Source of the DNA: a virus
IMG/VR virus record: IMGVR_UViG_3300023106_000018
Location: 1 to 40,840 of that record
Reading direction: 5' to 3' (one strand)
Length of the DNA: 40,840 nt
In this document: in pieces, positions 1 through 7,163 of the stretch
Numbering within the stretch: position 1 is the stretch's first letter
Layout of the letters: every line of letters starts with the position of its first letter
The notes under the pieces: model-generated
What the model saw: only the letters and a program-made list of their open reading frames with translations
What the model was told of the DNA's origin: nothing
The model's database searches: none
Translations under genes and position numbers: made by a program

Positions 1-64
1 GTCCTTGCTAGGCGCGGAACGCCAGACTTCCGCTCCGCCCCTGGGGTCTGTAAAAATTTTCAGG
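1..64. other. Non-coding left end, possible packaging region
   Basis: No gene is seen here. The first reading frame on the minus strand stops at 65. If the ends are joined, this stretch plus 40796-40840 forms the short gap just upstream of the small terminase gene, where cos or pac sites usually lie in HK97-like phages. The block around 30-46 is GC-rich and is followed by an AT tract, TGTAAAAATTT at 49-59. No cleavage site can be fixed from sequence alone. Confidence 0.3.
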
Positions 65-253
65 TCATTCCGGTTTGATCGCCTTGGACACCGCGTCGCC
101 GGCAGCGCCCAGTACCTTGGCCGTTCGGTCAAACGGCCCTTTGTTGTAGCTCGACGCGCTATCAGGCAGCGTGACGATATCGACCACGAGAGCCACGGGG
201 GCCACCGCCACTGCCACTGCGGCCTTTGTCAGATTGGTCAGCATGGAAAACAT
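65..253 (-). CDS. Small hydrophobic phage protein, unknown function
   Basis: This encodes 62 residues. A hydrophobic, Ala/Val-rich stretch covers about residues 8-27 and could be a membrane or signal segment. It is followed by a polar part with TLPDSASS and a short C-terminal helix. The start ATG shares its A with the TAA stop of the upstream gene (TAATG), so translation is probably coupled. Compact proteins with this layout are common next to terminase genes in phages, but I cannot name a function. If the ends are joined it is the last gene before the small terminase. It could be a minor virion or membrane-associated protein. Confidence 0.7.
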   Translation of the reverse strand: MFSMLTNLTKAAVAVAVAPVALVVDIVTLPDSASSYNKGPFDRTAKVLGAAGDAVSKAIKPE

Positions 254-756
254 TATTGCCCCTCGCGACGAACGATACCATTTTCTTCGAGCACGCAGCC
301 GGCCGCGTAGTCCCGTGCCGTCTCAAAGAGGTAAGCGGACACTTGCTTCGACACATGAGGAATCGCCCGCTGCTCGTCGGTCAGCTGATCGATCGCCACC
401 GCGTACTGCCCGTTGGTGTCGTCGCGGCCGAGCGGCGCCAGGGCCTGCAGGTCGGTGAGCATGTTGCGGTACAGCCACACATGCGGGGGAATGCCGGCGG
501 GTTCTTCGTCGGGGGTGTCGATGTGTTGGACTTCGCGGGCGTGTGGATCGCGCTGGGCCGTCTCTACAGCCCTGTAGTCGAACGCCGGCGGCGCGGGCAC
601 GTCCAGCATAGCCTTGAGGTCTGCGGCCGTCTCACGGGCCACCTGGGCGCGTGAGAGCGCGTGTGCCGCGTTGCGGGTGTGCGCCAGGGCTTGGCCTGTC
701 AGGTCGTCGGCCTGTGCCAGTAGCGCGGCGATGTGCTGGTTGATGTGGTCGCTCAT
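253..756 (-). CDS. Hypothetical phage protein, helical N-terminus
   Basis: The product is 167 residues from the ATG at 756. An in-frame ATG at 765 is less likely: AAGGA lies about nine bases before the 756 start, while at 765 the AAGG abuts the ATG directly. The first 55 residues are Ala-rich and helical, possibly coiled coil. Then come a proline-rich linker and a mixed C-terminal half containing HVWLYRNML and a repeated-looking acidic part. No catalytic motif or membrane segment is visible. It sits between the collagen-like gene and the small gene before the terminases, so it may be a minor virion or packaging-related protein. I do not recognise the family. Confidence 0.75.
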   Translation of the reverse strand: MSDHINQHIAALLAQADDLTGQALAHTRNAAHALSRAQVARETAADLKAMLDVPAPPAFDYRAVETAQRDPHAREVQHIDTPDEEPAGIPPHVWLYRNMLTDLQALAPLGRDDTNGQYAVAIDQLTDEQRAIPHVSKQVSAYLFETARDYAAGCVLEENGIVRREGQ

Positions 757-919
757 GGTGTTCATCCTTGGGAGGGTCTGGCACCGGGATGGTGGCTGCG
801 TCTCACGACGTTGGCATGTGGCCCTTGGTCAGGGGCCGGGTTCAGGCCCCCGCTTCCCAGGCCCTACGCGAAAAGGACCGACATCCCGAAGGCGCCGACC
901 TGTGCCAAGCATACCACCA

Positions 920-1561
920 TCACGCAGCGACCACAACCACCCGTGCGGGCGCGCCGGCCACGTTCGTGGTGCCCGCCAGCAGCACCTCCAGGCCCAGCAC
1001 GGTGGCCGCTGCGCGCTGCACCAGGCGCAACGAACAGCCCGTGGTGGTGCTGGTCACCCTCACCCACACCTGGTTGCTAGCGGTGGGCGGCTCGGGCTGG
1101 ACGCTGGGGATCGCCGCAAAGGCCGACGAGTAGGTGATCGTCATCAGCCCGTTGGCGTCGGTGGTGCCCGTGTAGGTGTCAATGCGCTTGGCATCCGCGC
1201 CTGCGGGGCCAGTTGCACCTTGGGCGCCGGCCGTACCTGTCGCACCCGTGGGGCCAGCAACGCCCTGCGGGCCTTGAACGCCAGTCAGCCCGATAGGCCC
1301 TTGCGGACCGGTTGCCCCTGTGTCGCCCTTCACGCCTTGCGCACCTGCAGCACCCGTCAAGCCAATCGGGCCTTGCGCACCAACAGCGCCGGTCGATCCC
1401 TGCGGCCCGGATGGCCCCGCCACGCCGCGATCGCCTTGTGGTCCTTGGCTACCTACCGGCCCGGTGGCTCCGGTCGCTCCTGCGGCCCCATTCCCGGCCG
1501 GCAGCTCCTTGCGGATGCGCATCAGGATCTTTTTGTAAAACAGGTTCTCGTCGAGGTTCAT
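920..1561 (-). CDS. Collagen-like fibre protein with Gly-X-Y repeats
   Basis: The product is 213 residues from the ATG at 1561, which overlaps the upstream TGA (ATGA). An N-terminal segment of about 25 residues ([20 protein letters not shown]) leads into 33 uninterrupted Gly-X-Y triplets such as GPQ, GPI, GAT and GLT. A globular C-terminal part of about 80 residues follows and ends in VVVVAA. Phage collagen-like proteins normally form trimeric stalks in tail or head fibres, with the globular end as trimerisation or binding domain. The gene is unusual in lying upstream of the terminases, away from the tail genes. It may be a side fibre or head decoration that helps attachment; its place in the virion is inferred. 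Confidence 0.8.
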   Translation of the reverse strand: MNLDENLFYKKILMRIRKELPAGNGAAGATGATGPVGSQGPQGDRGVAGPSGPQGSTGAVGAQGPIGLTGAAGAQGVKGDTGATGPQGPIGLTGVQGPQGVAGPTGATGTAGAQGATGPAGADAKRIDTYTGTTDANGLMTITYSSAFAAIPSVQPEPPTASNQVWVRVTSTTTGCSLRLVQRAAATVLGLEVLLAGTTNVAGAPARVVVVAA

Positions 1562-1887
1562 GGCGCGTCCAATCCGGCCACCAGGGACCACGCCGAGTCG
1601 CCCATCCACACGTTGTTCGCGGCCCACGTCGAGGTCTGCCGGACAAAGCGGCCCTTCTGGTCCGGGCCGTAGGTGATCGCGATCTGGTTGCCGTCGGTGT
1701 CGTACTTCGGTTTGCAGGGCAGCGAGCCAAGGTCGAACATCACCTGGCCGGTGGACTCGGTGATGAGGCCAGCGCCAGCGGCCGGGGCCGTGCGGTCGGC
1801 GTAGGTGCCGTCAGCCAAGAGGACCAGACTCCGGGTGCGACCGGCGCCAATGCCAAAAGTGATTTTATCGGGGAGTTCGTCTGCCAT
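1558..1887 (-). CDS. Hypothetical phage protein before collagen-like gene
   Basis: The product is 109 residues. The start ATG at 1887 is preceded by GAGG at a good distance, and the stop overlaps the collagen-like gene start (ATGA). The sequence looks like a beta-rich protein: alternating hydrophobic residues ([39 protein letters not shown]) and conserved-looking Gly/Asp turns. No catalytic motif, signal peptide or membrane segment is seen. Its tight coupling to the fibre gene suggests that it works with that fibre, for example as a base or adaptor, but this rests on context only. Confidence 0.7.
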   Translation of the reverse strand: MADELPDKITFGIGAGRTRSLVLLADGTYADRTAPAAGAGLITESTGQVMFDLGSLPCKPKYDTDGNQIAITYGPDQKGRFVRQTSTWAANNVWMGDSAWSLVAGLDAP

Positions 1888-1970
1888 GGTGCGCCTCGCT
1901 GGTGGTGGAGGGTTAGCGGGAGGGGCAGACGAATTTTACCTTGGGAAACGCGGATGAATCTAGCGAATTG

Positions 1971-2291
1971 TCACTCCACCGGCCACCCGTCCAGGCCAAT
2001 CTGCACCTTGGGCCGGTAGGTGCGGCCATTCTCTGTTGCAGTTTTTATAAGATGATGCGTGTGGCAAATTGTCTGGAGATTCTTGGGGTCGTCGATCTGG
2101 TCATCGCGCCACCCCATCTGTCCGGCCTTCGCTTTGCTGACGATGTGGTCCACCTCGCGGCCCGCTGTCACCCGGCCCTCGGCCTTGCACACCTGGCACA
2201 TGCCCATGTCTCGGGCCAGCACCTCGGCCCGGACCTTCTCCCATGCCGAGCCGTAACCGCGCGACTGCCGACTTTCCTTTGACCAGGCCAT
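1971..2291 (-). CDS. HNH endonuclease near the terminase end
   Basis: The product is 106 residues from the ATG at 2291, chosen because AAGGA stands nine bases upstream; the frame opens 16 codons earlier without a ribosome site. The HNH core is clear: CQVC zinc ligands, EVDHIV with the catalytic DH, then NLQTICHTHH with the Asn and closing Cys/His residues. HNH proteins encoded near terminases in HK97-like phages are known partners of the packaging motor that help cut cos DNA. With ends joined this gene is four genes before the small terminase on the same strand, which fits that role. A free-standing homing nuclease is the alternative. Confidence 0.88.
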   Translation of the reverse strand: MAWSKESRQSRGYGSAWEKVRAEVLARDMGMCQVCKAEGRVTAGREVDHIVSKAKAGQMGWRDDQIDDPKNLQTICHTHHLIKTATENGRTYRPKVQIGLDGWPVE

Positions 2292-2346
2292 GTTCTGTTG
2301 TCCTTGTAAAAATTTACGTCTTTGGTTTGAGCCATCCACTTTGCCG

Positions 2347-2445
2347 GTACATAGTACATAGCTATCTATAGATAGCTATGTACCAAATGTACTTTACCGC
2401 TGTACATCTATGTACCTTAAATGTACCTGCTATGTACAAATGTAC
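2347..2445. repeat. GTAC-rich repeat array, candidate origin or operator
   Basis: The tetramer GTAC occurs nine times in 99 bases, starting at 2347, 2354, 2380, 2389, 2402, 2412, 2423, 2434 and 2442. Most copies have the wider form ATGTAC or its complement GTACAT. The starts from 2402 to 2434 are 10-11 bases apart, about one helical turn. The array is AT-rich compared with its surroundings and fills the gap between the primase-helicase stop and the HNH gene. Repeats of this kind are typical of iteron origins or of arrays for a sequence-specific regulator. Either an origin or a switch for late genes fits. Confidence 0.7.
2354..2383. repeat. 30-bp perfect palindrome inside the GTAC array
   Basis: Each half is 15 bases (GTACATAGCTATCTA and its exact reverse complement), with no spacer and no mismatch. 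The palindrome begins and ends in GTAC, so it includes two of the array's repeats. A spacer-less palindrome of this length could extrude as a cruciform or bind a dimeric protein. There is no T tract beside it, so it is not a typical terminator. Confidence 0.85.
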
Positions 2446-4503
2446 CTACACATCTGCAATAATTTGCACGTTGTTTTTGGGCAGACGGACAAATTCATCG
2501 GTAAATTCGATCAGTTTTTTGGTATCCAGCGAGCGCAAAGCCTGCTTGACCAGCTCTTTGCGTCGGTCCTTTTTGCCCTTGGTATGGTCGTAATCCATGG
2601 TCGCGGCGACCTCGGAAAGCAGCACATCGGTCTTGACGCTTTCGGCGCCGAGGTCGACATTGGCGATCAGATAGTCGAAAGCGGCCTTCTCCACCTTGCC
2701 CGATACGATGCCCCTGCGCTCATGTATCGGCACTGGCGCGATGTGCTCGACCACGCAGGAGGTCAGTTCTTCGCCGTCCTCGTCCTCGCCGATCGCCACG
2801 TTGGCCAGCTTGAAATGGTACTCGCCGCCGTCGTCCGCGTCCTTCATCTTGCTGACGGTCAGCGCCCGGTAATCCTTCAGGCGCACCACCTCCAGCTCCA
2901 CGTCGGCCGCCGCCTTCAGTGCGCCACTGCCGCGCGCGCCCTTGGCCGCGTCCTTGCCGCTGTGGTGGATCAGCACCACCAAGGCGCCGGTCAGCTCATG
3001 GATCAGCGCGCAGTTCGCCACGATGGTGTTGGTGTCCTTCGCCTCGTTCTCATTGCCGCCGCCCATCACGCGCGCGTAGGTGTCCACGAACACCACCGAC
3101 AGCGGCCCGCACATGATCAGCGCCGCCGCCAGGCCGGCCGCCACCTTGTGCAGCATGAGGTTCGGCGCACCGCCCAGCATCTTGAGTGGGATCTCGGCCG
3201 GCGCGATGTCGTTCGCCGTGCAATAGGCTTGCACGCGGGACGTGAAGCCCCCCGCGCCCTCGGCAACGATATAGCCCACCGCGCCTTGCTTAGTGCGCGC
3301 GCCCCGCCAATTCTCACCGCGCGCCACGCTTATGGCCATGTCCAGCGCGAGGAAGCTCTTGCCTGAGCCGCTGGCGCCGTAGAGCACGCCCAGCGCCGCC
3401 CTCGGCAGGAAGCCCTTGATAATCCATTGCGGCGCCGGCCGCTTCATGAAATCGTCCAGGCTTTGGAACTGGAACATCGGCTTTTCGCTGGCGATCGGCG
3501 CCAAGTCACGGCCGACGACGCCCTCGCCCGAAGCATCATCGGCCACCGGCGCCGCATCCACGACAGGCGCAGCGGCCGCCTCGGCTATGGCAAGTTGCTT
3601 TTCCACCTCGTCCTGGAACTCGTCCAACGTAGCCGGCTTGTTGCGCACTTTGGCGCGCAGCGTGTCCAGTGTGTGGAGCCCACCTTCCTTGTGGTTGTCG
3701 AAGGTGATCCAGTGCTTTTCCAGGTCTTCCAGCCCTTTATACTCTGTGCCGGCGGCGGACCATTCGTCCCACAGTTCCAAGCCTTCATACCCACCCTCGA
3801 ACTCGTGGTGCAAAGCCATGCCGACGTGTATCCATGGGTGGTAGCTCATGTCCGGGTCGAAGTCCGCCAAGACAGCCAGCGCGGCCTCTCGATCGCCTTC
3901 CCCCGATACGCTTGTAGAATCCACGCGGCGCGGCGCCAGCGAGCGCCACAGCGCCAACACGGCGGCCGGTAGCTCGGGCGGATTGCTCCAATGGCCAAGC
4001 ATGTCGTCGAAAATCCACTCGTACGGCCGGCCGGTCTCGGGGTGTATGGAAGGAGGCAGTAGATCCTGATCGGTCTTTCCGGTCGCGGTCGCGCACCGCA
4101 GTTCAATGCCCGTTTCGTTGTCGTGATAGGACACCAGCGGTGCCACGCCGGCCGGCAGGCGGTACAACAGCTTGCCGCGATTCGGCCTCCCGCTGCTGAT
4201 CTTCACCGCGTCCAGGGAGTCCCACAGATCGGCCATGGCGATGCCGTGCTTGGCGAGCCACCCAACGGACTTTTCAAAATCATCAAAGTCCAGCACGCAA
4301 GTACGGCTGTACGCATGTGCCAGCCCGACATTGGCGCGGATGCGGCGGCAATCGGCCTCAGTGGTCACGCAGTTGGCTTTGACGTTCCAGGCCTTCGATG
4401 TCGGCTCTTTGGTGCCGCCTGAGATAGGTACCAGCGCCCACCCGTTTTTGACGTATTTGCGCGCGAGCAATGACAGATCGACGGTTTCCAGAACGGCGCT
4501 CAT
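2446..4503 (-). CDS. Primase-polymerase fused to RepA-like helicase
   Basis: The product is 685 residues. The start at 4503 overlaps the upstream TGA (ATGA); the frame is open further up but lacks a ribosome site. Domain 1 (about 10-170) is a bifunctional primase/polymerase of the archaeo-eukaryotic type, with LDFDD (D72, D74, D75) as the metal-binding acidic motif and LPPSIHPETGRPYEW downstream. A primase C-terminal module follows (HPWIHVGMALHHEF). Domain 2 is a RecA-fold helicase with Walker A GASGSGKSF (about 373-381), Walker B VVFVDTY, and IHHSGKDAAKGARGSGA. It would prime and unwind phage DNA at the fork. It lies in an operon with a nuclease, on the opposite strand from the polymerase. 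Confidence 0.92.
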   Translation of the reverse strand: MSAVLETVDLSLLARKYVKNGWALVPISGGTKEPTSKAWNVKANCVTTEADCRRIRANVGLAHAYSRTCVLDFDDFEKSVGWLAKHGIAMADLWDSLDAVKISSGRPNRGKLLYRLPAGVAPLVSYHDNETGIELRCATATGKTDQDLLPPSIHPETGRPYEWIFDDMLGHWSNPPELPAAVLALWRSLAPRRVDSTSVSGEGDREAALAVLADFDPDMSYHPWIHVGMALHHEFEGGYEGLELWDEWSAAGTEYKGLEDLEKHWITFDNHKEGGLHTLDTLRAKVRNKPATLDEFQDEVEKQLAIAEAAAAPVVDAAPVADDASGEGVVGRDLAPIASEKPMFQFQSLDDFMKRPAPQWIIKGFLPRAALGVLYGASGSGKSFLALDMAISVARGENWRGARTKQGAVGYIVAEGAGGFTSRVQAYCTANDIAPAEIPLKMLGGAPNLMLHKVAAGLAAALIMCGPLSVVFVDTYARVMGGGNENEAKDTNTIVANCALIHELTGALVVLIHHSGKDAAKGARGSGALKAAADVELEVVRLKDYRALTVSKMKDADDGGEYHFKLANVAIGEDEDGEELTSCVVEHIAPVPIHERRGIVSGKVEKAAFDYLIANVDLGAESVKTDVLLSEVAATMDYDHTKGKKDRRKELVKQALRSLDTKKLIEFTDEFVRLPKNNVQIIADV

Positions 4504-5099
4504 GCGGCACCGCCTTTCTCGCCGAACTCGAAGCGGGCGCCACGAGCCGCGTTTAATGCCGCCCCCGCGACCCCGGAGAGAGGCGCGCGCTGCGGCTTCA
4601 AAGCGCCTATTACAATGTGCGCCGCGCCATTGCCGAACTGGTCGACGATGGCTATCGGGGCCGTGCAGTGTTCTTTCAGCGCGAGGGCGTCCTGCACAAG
4701 GACTGTTGGACTGAAAGAGCGGTGCCAACCGACCACGCATTTATAAGCATGGCGATGCAGCCAATCCCCGCGATAAGTGCAAAAGACGGTTCCGAAGGCA
4801 TCCGGCATACCGTTGGACATATACAACGGGTACCCGCTGCTCTCGACAAGCCGCCAAGCTTTTTCTTTTGCGGCGTCGTCCGGCGCACCGGGTTTGATCT
4901 CGACCCACAGCCCCATATCGGGCAGCCAGAAATCGGGCAAATACCGCATGCCATTGCCCAGCTCGAAGCCCTCAGGCTCATACTCCCAGCGGATTTTAAG
5001 GTGGTCAAAGAATACAGCCCAACGGGCCTCGAGACGGCTACGGAAGTTGTAGCCCTTATACCGCGTCGTGATGGCGCGGACGGAATTTCGCTCAGTCAT
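4500..5099 (-). CDS. PD-(D/E)XK nuclease-like phage protein
   Basis: The product is 199 residues from the ATG at 5099. The N-terminal half matches a small phage nuclease family: NFRSRLEARWAVFFD gives the conserved Glu, YLPDFWLPD the catalytic Asp, and LWVEIK the E-X-K. This is the order of a PD-(D/E)XK fold such as the TnsA/Vsr-like group. The C-terminal half is less conserved and the function there is unclear. The stop overlaps the primase-helicase start by four bases, so the two proteins are probably made together. A role in replication or recombination is inferred. The substrate, branched DNA or a specific site, cannot be told from sequence. Confidence 0.78.
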   Translation of the reverse strand: MTERNSVRAITTRYKGYNFRSRLEARWAVFFDHLKIRWEYEPEGFELGNGMRYLPDFWLPDMGLWVEIKPGAPDDAAKEKAWRLVESSGYPLYMSNGMPDAFGTVFCTYRGDWLHRHAYKCVVGWHRSFSPTVLVQDALALKEHCTAPIAIVDQFGNGAAHIVIGALKPQRAPLSGVAGAALNAARGARFEFGEKGGAA

Positions 5100-5138
5100 G
5101 GTAAATCTTTCAGTGGGGATACTACAAAGGTAAAACCA

Positions 5139-5154
5139 TTCGGAAAATTCCGAA
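5139..5154. promoter_or_regulatory. Inverted repeat, likely operator of primase operon
   Basis: TTCGGAA and TTCCGAA flank a two-base centre. The site lies between the terminator at 5195-5225 and the nuclease start at 5099. On the minus strand a possible promoter overlaps it: TTTTCC, 17 bases, TAGTAT. The intrinsic terminator upstream means that the nuclease-primase pair needs its own promoter here, which supports reading this as an operator-promoter. No direct binding evidence exists. Confidence 0.45.
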
Positions 5155-5194
5155 CTGCCGTCAGCATATCCCACCGCCCAAGACGAGCGCAAGC

Positions 5195-5225
5195 ACAAAA
5201 AGAAAAAGCCCGCACGCGGCGGGCT
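5195..5225 (-). terminator. Intrinsic terminator after 5244-5825 gene
   Basis: On the minus strand a seven-pair stem, AGCCCGC with GCGGGCT and a five-base loop, is followed directly by TTTTTCTTTTTG. It lies just past the stop of the 5244-5825 gene. It is one of the strongest terminators in the window and splits the small-gene/regulator cluster from the nuclease-primase operon. Confidence 0.85.
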
Positions 5226-5243
5226 CGGCCTTGCCTCTCCGGA

Positions 5244-5825
5244 CTACGCCTCCATCTTGCCCGCCAGCGCCAGCAGCTTGTTGGCCAGCACGGTCAGCTC
5301 CTTGGCCGGGGTGCCCGGTGGCACCGCGACGTCGATGTGGCGCGTCTTGACGTGCACCACCTCGGGCGCGTCGACCGCGCGCCGCTTCAACTCGGCCGGC
5401 GCCGCCGGGGCGGGTGGCGGGGCCTTGCGGCCCTGGCCGGCGTGCGCCGCCACGTCGTCCATGGTCTCGATCTCCAGCGGGGCGATCAGCTCCTGCAGGG
5501 CGGCGATGGCTGCGGCGCCGGTGGCCTCGCCAATGGCCTTCTTGATGCGGCGCAAGCCGAAGGTGTCGAACAGGGCCGCGCAGCGCCCAATGCGGCGCAT
5601 GACGGTCTGGTAGGCGGGCGACTCGTGGGTGAGGCAATCGCGCCGGCCGGCGTCGGCGTAGACCTGGCGCAGCGCTTTCTTGGCGTCGAGACTGGCGCCG
5701 CCCATCTCGTGGAACACGAGCAGCGAGACGGCCACCTCGGTTTGCAAGGCGCGGGCGGACAGGACGAAGGCGCCGGAGAGTGCTTTGACGCAGTGGCGCA
5801 GGTCGGGGAGGGCTTGGGTTTCCAT
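5244..5825 (-). CDS. Conserved hypothetical phage protein
   Basis: The product is 193 residues from the ATG at 5825, chosen because AAAGGAG stands eight bases upstream; a start at 5846 lacks this. The N-terminal 110 residues are helical (LRHCVKALSGAFVLSARALQ). A proline/alanine-rich linker (KAPPPAPAAPAEL) comes next, then a short basic/beta segment and a final helix. There is no recognisable catalytic motif or membrane segment. The gene stands alone between a gap of about 85 bases and a strong terminator, so it may be its own transcription unit. I do not recognise a family of known function; DNA or RNA binding is possible from the basic linker but unproven. Confidence 0.75.
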   Translation of the reverse strand: METQALPDLRHCVKALSGAFVLSARALQTEVAVSLLVFHEMGGASLDAKKALRQVYADAGRRDCLTHESPAYQTVMRRIGRCAALFDTFGLRRIKKAIGEATGAAAIAALQELIAPLEIETMDDVAAHAGQGRKAPPPAPAAPAELKRRAVDAPEVVHVKTRHIDVAVPPGTPAKELTVLANKLLALAGKMEA

Positions 5826-5910
5826 CTTTGAGACTCCTTTTCTCACATGTGATAAATCGGAGTTCCATGATGCGCCGGCACGCGGCCGGCGTCTTGAGGT
5901 AGATCAGGGT

Positions 5911-6084
5911 TTAGCGACGGCGGTGGTCTTCCATGTGCCAGCCTGGGCGGGCGCCGAGCCACAGCACGGACTCAAGCCGACCGGGTTCGTCCGCCGTAAC
6001 GCGGGTCCAGCCGTAGCATGAATATAGCCACACACCACCGCGCAGCACCGCTAGGCAGTCGCCCCGGAGGATCTCGTAGCTCAT
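5911..6084 (-). CDS. Small hypothetical protein
   Basis: The product is 57 residues. The start ATG at 6084 overlaps the TGA of the upstream gene (ATGA). The sequence alternates hydrophobic and charged residues, with two Cys and many aromatics (GGVWLYSCYGW, VLWLGARPGWHMED), and looks like a small beta-strand domain. There is no signal peptide or known motif. It is the last member of a tight string of overlapping small genes running from 7510 to 5911, which suggests early accessory proteins acting on the host. The function is unknown. Confidence 0.6.
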   Translation of the reverse strand: MSYEILRGDCLAVLRGGVWLYSCYGWTRVTADEPGRLESVLWLGARPGWHMEDHRRR

Positions 6085-6386
6085 TTCGCCACCGCCGCGC
6101 AAGGCCCATCACGCCCAGCGGCGCGCGTGCAGCGCCAACCGGGTGGCGGGAGGGCGCACGTCGGTTCTGCGCATTCTTCGCACTCGTAGCGGAACGGCGT
6201 GCCATGGCGGCAGACTTCCTTCGGTTTGTTCTCGGCCAACTTCTTGAGTCGGTTAGCGACCAGTGGGTCCGCTGCGGCGGCCACGCCCCGATCCGCCGCC
6301 TCCAACAGTTCCAGGCACTTGCGCGGGCGCACCAGCGCCAGCAGGGCGAAGGCGATGAACAGGCCGAATAGTTTAATTCGCATCAT
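6081..6386 (-). CDS. Small membrane-anchored Cys-rich protein
   Basis: The product is 101 residues. GGAG lies seven bases before the first of two adjacent ATG codons at 6386, and this start overlaps the upstream TGA. Residues about 3-19 form a hydrophobic helix (IKLFGLFIAFALLALV) that should insert in the inner membrane. The rest is soluble with at least six Cys, including CRHG, CEECAEPTC and WRC, a pattern that could bind zinc or make disulfides. Its neighbour is a two-helix membrane protein in the same operon. A role in modifying the host envelope or excluding other phages is possible but not shown. Confidence 0.65.
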   Translation of the reverse strand: MMRIKLFGLFIAFALLALVRPRKCLELLEAADRGVAAAADPLVANRLKKLAENKPKEVCRHGTPFRYECEECAEPTCALPPPGWRCTRAAGRDGPCAAVAK

Positions 6387-6631
6387 GGTTTTTCTCCTTC
6401 AGCGCCAGGGCCACGACCGTGCCAAGCTTCGTTGAAATTATCCAGCAGCCGCACTGGTGCGGCGACGGCCTGCAACAGGATAAGCACTGGCAGAACCATC
6501 AAGGCTTTGGCCCCAGCCCAAAGAATAAGCAGCCAGTTGCCGAGCAGCATGGGAAAGTAAGCCGCGAGCATAAGCCCCCTGCGCAGCCAGGCGTTTTTGA
6601 TGCGGCTAAACGGAATTCGCCAAGTCTTCAT
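6383..6631 (-). CDS. Small two-helix membrane protein
   Basis: The product is 82 residues from the ATG at 6631, chosen because GGAG stands six bases upstream; an in-frame ATG at 6643 has no ribosome site. Two hydrophobic segments are visible, about residues 19-37 (GLMLAAYFPMLLGNWLLIL) and 39-58, preceded by a basic N-terminus (KTWRIPFSRIKNAWLRR). The C-terminus is polar. The stop overlaps the next start (ATGA). It lies among regulators and small proteins, far from the lysis genes, so a holin role is unlikely. The function is unknown. Confidence 0.65.
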   Translation of the reverse strand: MKTWRIPFSRIKNAWLRRGLMLAAYFPMLLGNWLLILWAGAKALMVLPVLILLQAVAAPVRLLDNFNEAWHGRGPGAEGEKP

Positions 6632-6633
6632 AA

Positions 6634-6873
6634 TTATCTCCAAAGTAATTTCAAACGCGACGCCTTGACGTCAGAGTGGATGCGGCCAGCGCAGATATCG
6701 TAGACGACTTGCTTGCCGAGCAGGGTGCTGTAACGCTCCGCGCACTGGGCGACGGAGAGCAGGCCGACTTCATAGTCCCAGCGCACAGCGGCCACCAGGC
6801 GCGCCGGCGTGGGGTTGCCTGCCGTGCGCAACGGGATCAGGCGGGGGATGACGAGTGGGGGCTGGGTTTTCAT
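6634..6873 (-). CDS. Small hypothetical protein, possible DNA-binding
   Basis: The product is 79 residues. The start at 6873 has GGAGG seven bases upstream and overlaps the previous stop (ATGA). After a proline-rich N-terminus (KTQPPLVIPRLIPLR), the sequence TPARLVAAVRWDYEVGLLSV and QCAERYSTLLGKQVVYDICA could fold as three short helices, with a basic C-terminal helix (HSDVKASRLKLLWR). This resembles small helix-turn-helix proteins, but no family match is certain. It is followed closely by the membrane-protein genes. Confidence 0.6.
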   Translation of the reverse strand: MKTQPPLVIPRLIPLRTAGNPTPARLVAAVRWDYEVGLLSVAQCAERYSTLLGKQVVYDICAGRIHSDVKASRLKLLWR

Positions 6874-7163
6874 TTTGCATCCTCCAGGGCTTTTTCGTAG
6901 CCCTCGAATGCGTAGCGGACCAGCTTTGAACATGAGAACTGCCCTTCATCCTCGTCGCGAAGGCATTCCACCAGATATTGCAACGCCGCCTCAGTGCCCG
7001 ATGCCGGAGCAGCAGCAGCCGGCGCGGCGGCGAGCATTGCCGCCCACACCCCGTCGATGCTCGTGTTGCGGGACATGCGCAGTTTTACCCCGGCCAGTCG
7101 CATCTCTTTTGTCAGTGCGGCGGGGACGACCACCAGTTCCAGGCGCTTGATGATCGGGGTCAC
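6870..7163 (-). CDS. Hypothetical early phage protein
   Basis: The product is 97 residues from a GTG start at 7163 that overlaps the regulator's TGA (GTGA). The first 30 residues look beta-rich (IIKRLELVVVPAAL). An Ala-rich stretch (MLAAAPAAAAPA) links to a helical, acidic C-terminal part (ALQYLVECLRDEDEGQ, YAFEGYEKALEDAK). No catalytic motif or membrane helix is seen. Coupling to the tandem helix-turn-helix protein suggests early expression, perhaps as a partner of that regulator. The function is unknown. Confidence 0.6.
   Translation of the reverse strand: MTPIIKRLELVVVPAALTKEMRLAGVKLRMSRNTSIDGVWAAMLAAAPAAAAPASGTEAALQYLVECLRDEDEGQFSCSKLVRYAFEGYEKALEDAK

Noticed and set aside
864-920. An 18-residue hydrophobic peptide starting at the collagen-like gene stop (TGATG)
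   Set aside because: The only support is the start-stop overlap, which arises easily by chance. No ribosome site of its own and no second sign of coding were seen.
2347-2445. Possible CRISPR-like array
   Set aside because: The repeated unit is only 4-7 bases with gaps of 7-26 bases. CRISPR repeats and spacers are each about 25-40 bases, and no cas genes are near apart from a Cas4-like phage nuclease fold.
5843-5852. Perfect palindrome TCACATGTGA as a CRP-type site
   Set aside because: The half sites are in the wrong order and spacing for CRP (TGTGA, six bases, TCACA). A 10-bp palindrome occurs by chance at this genome size.
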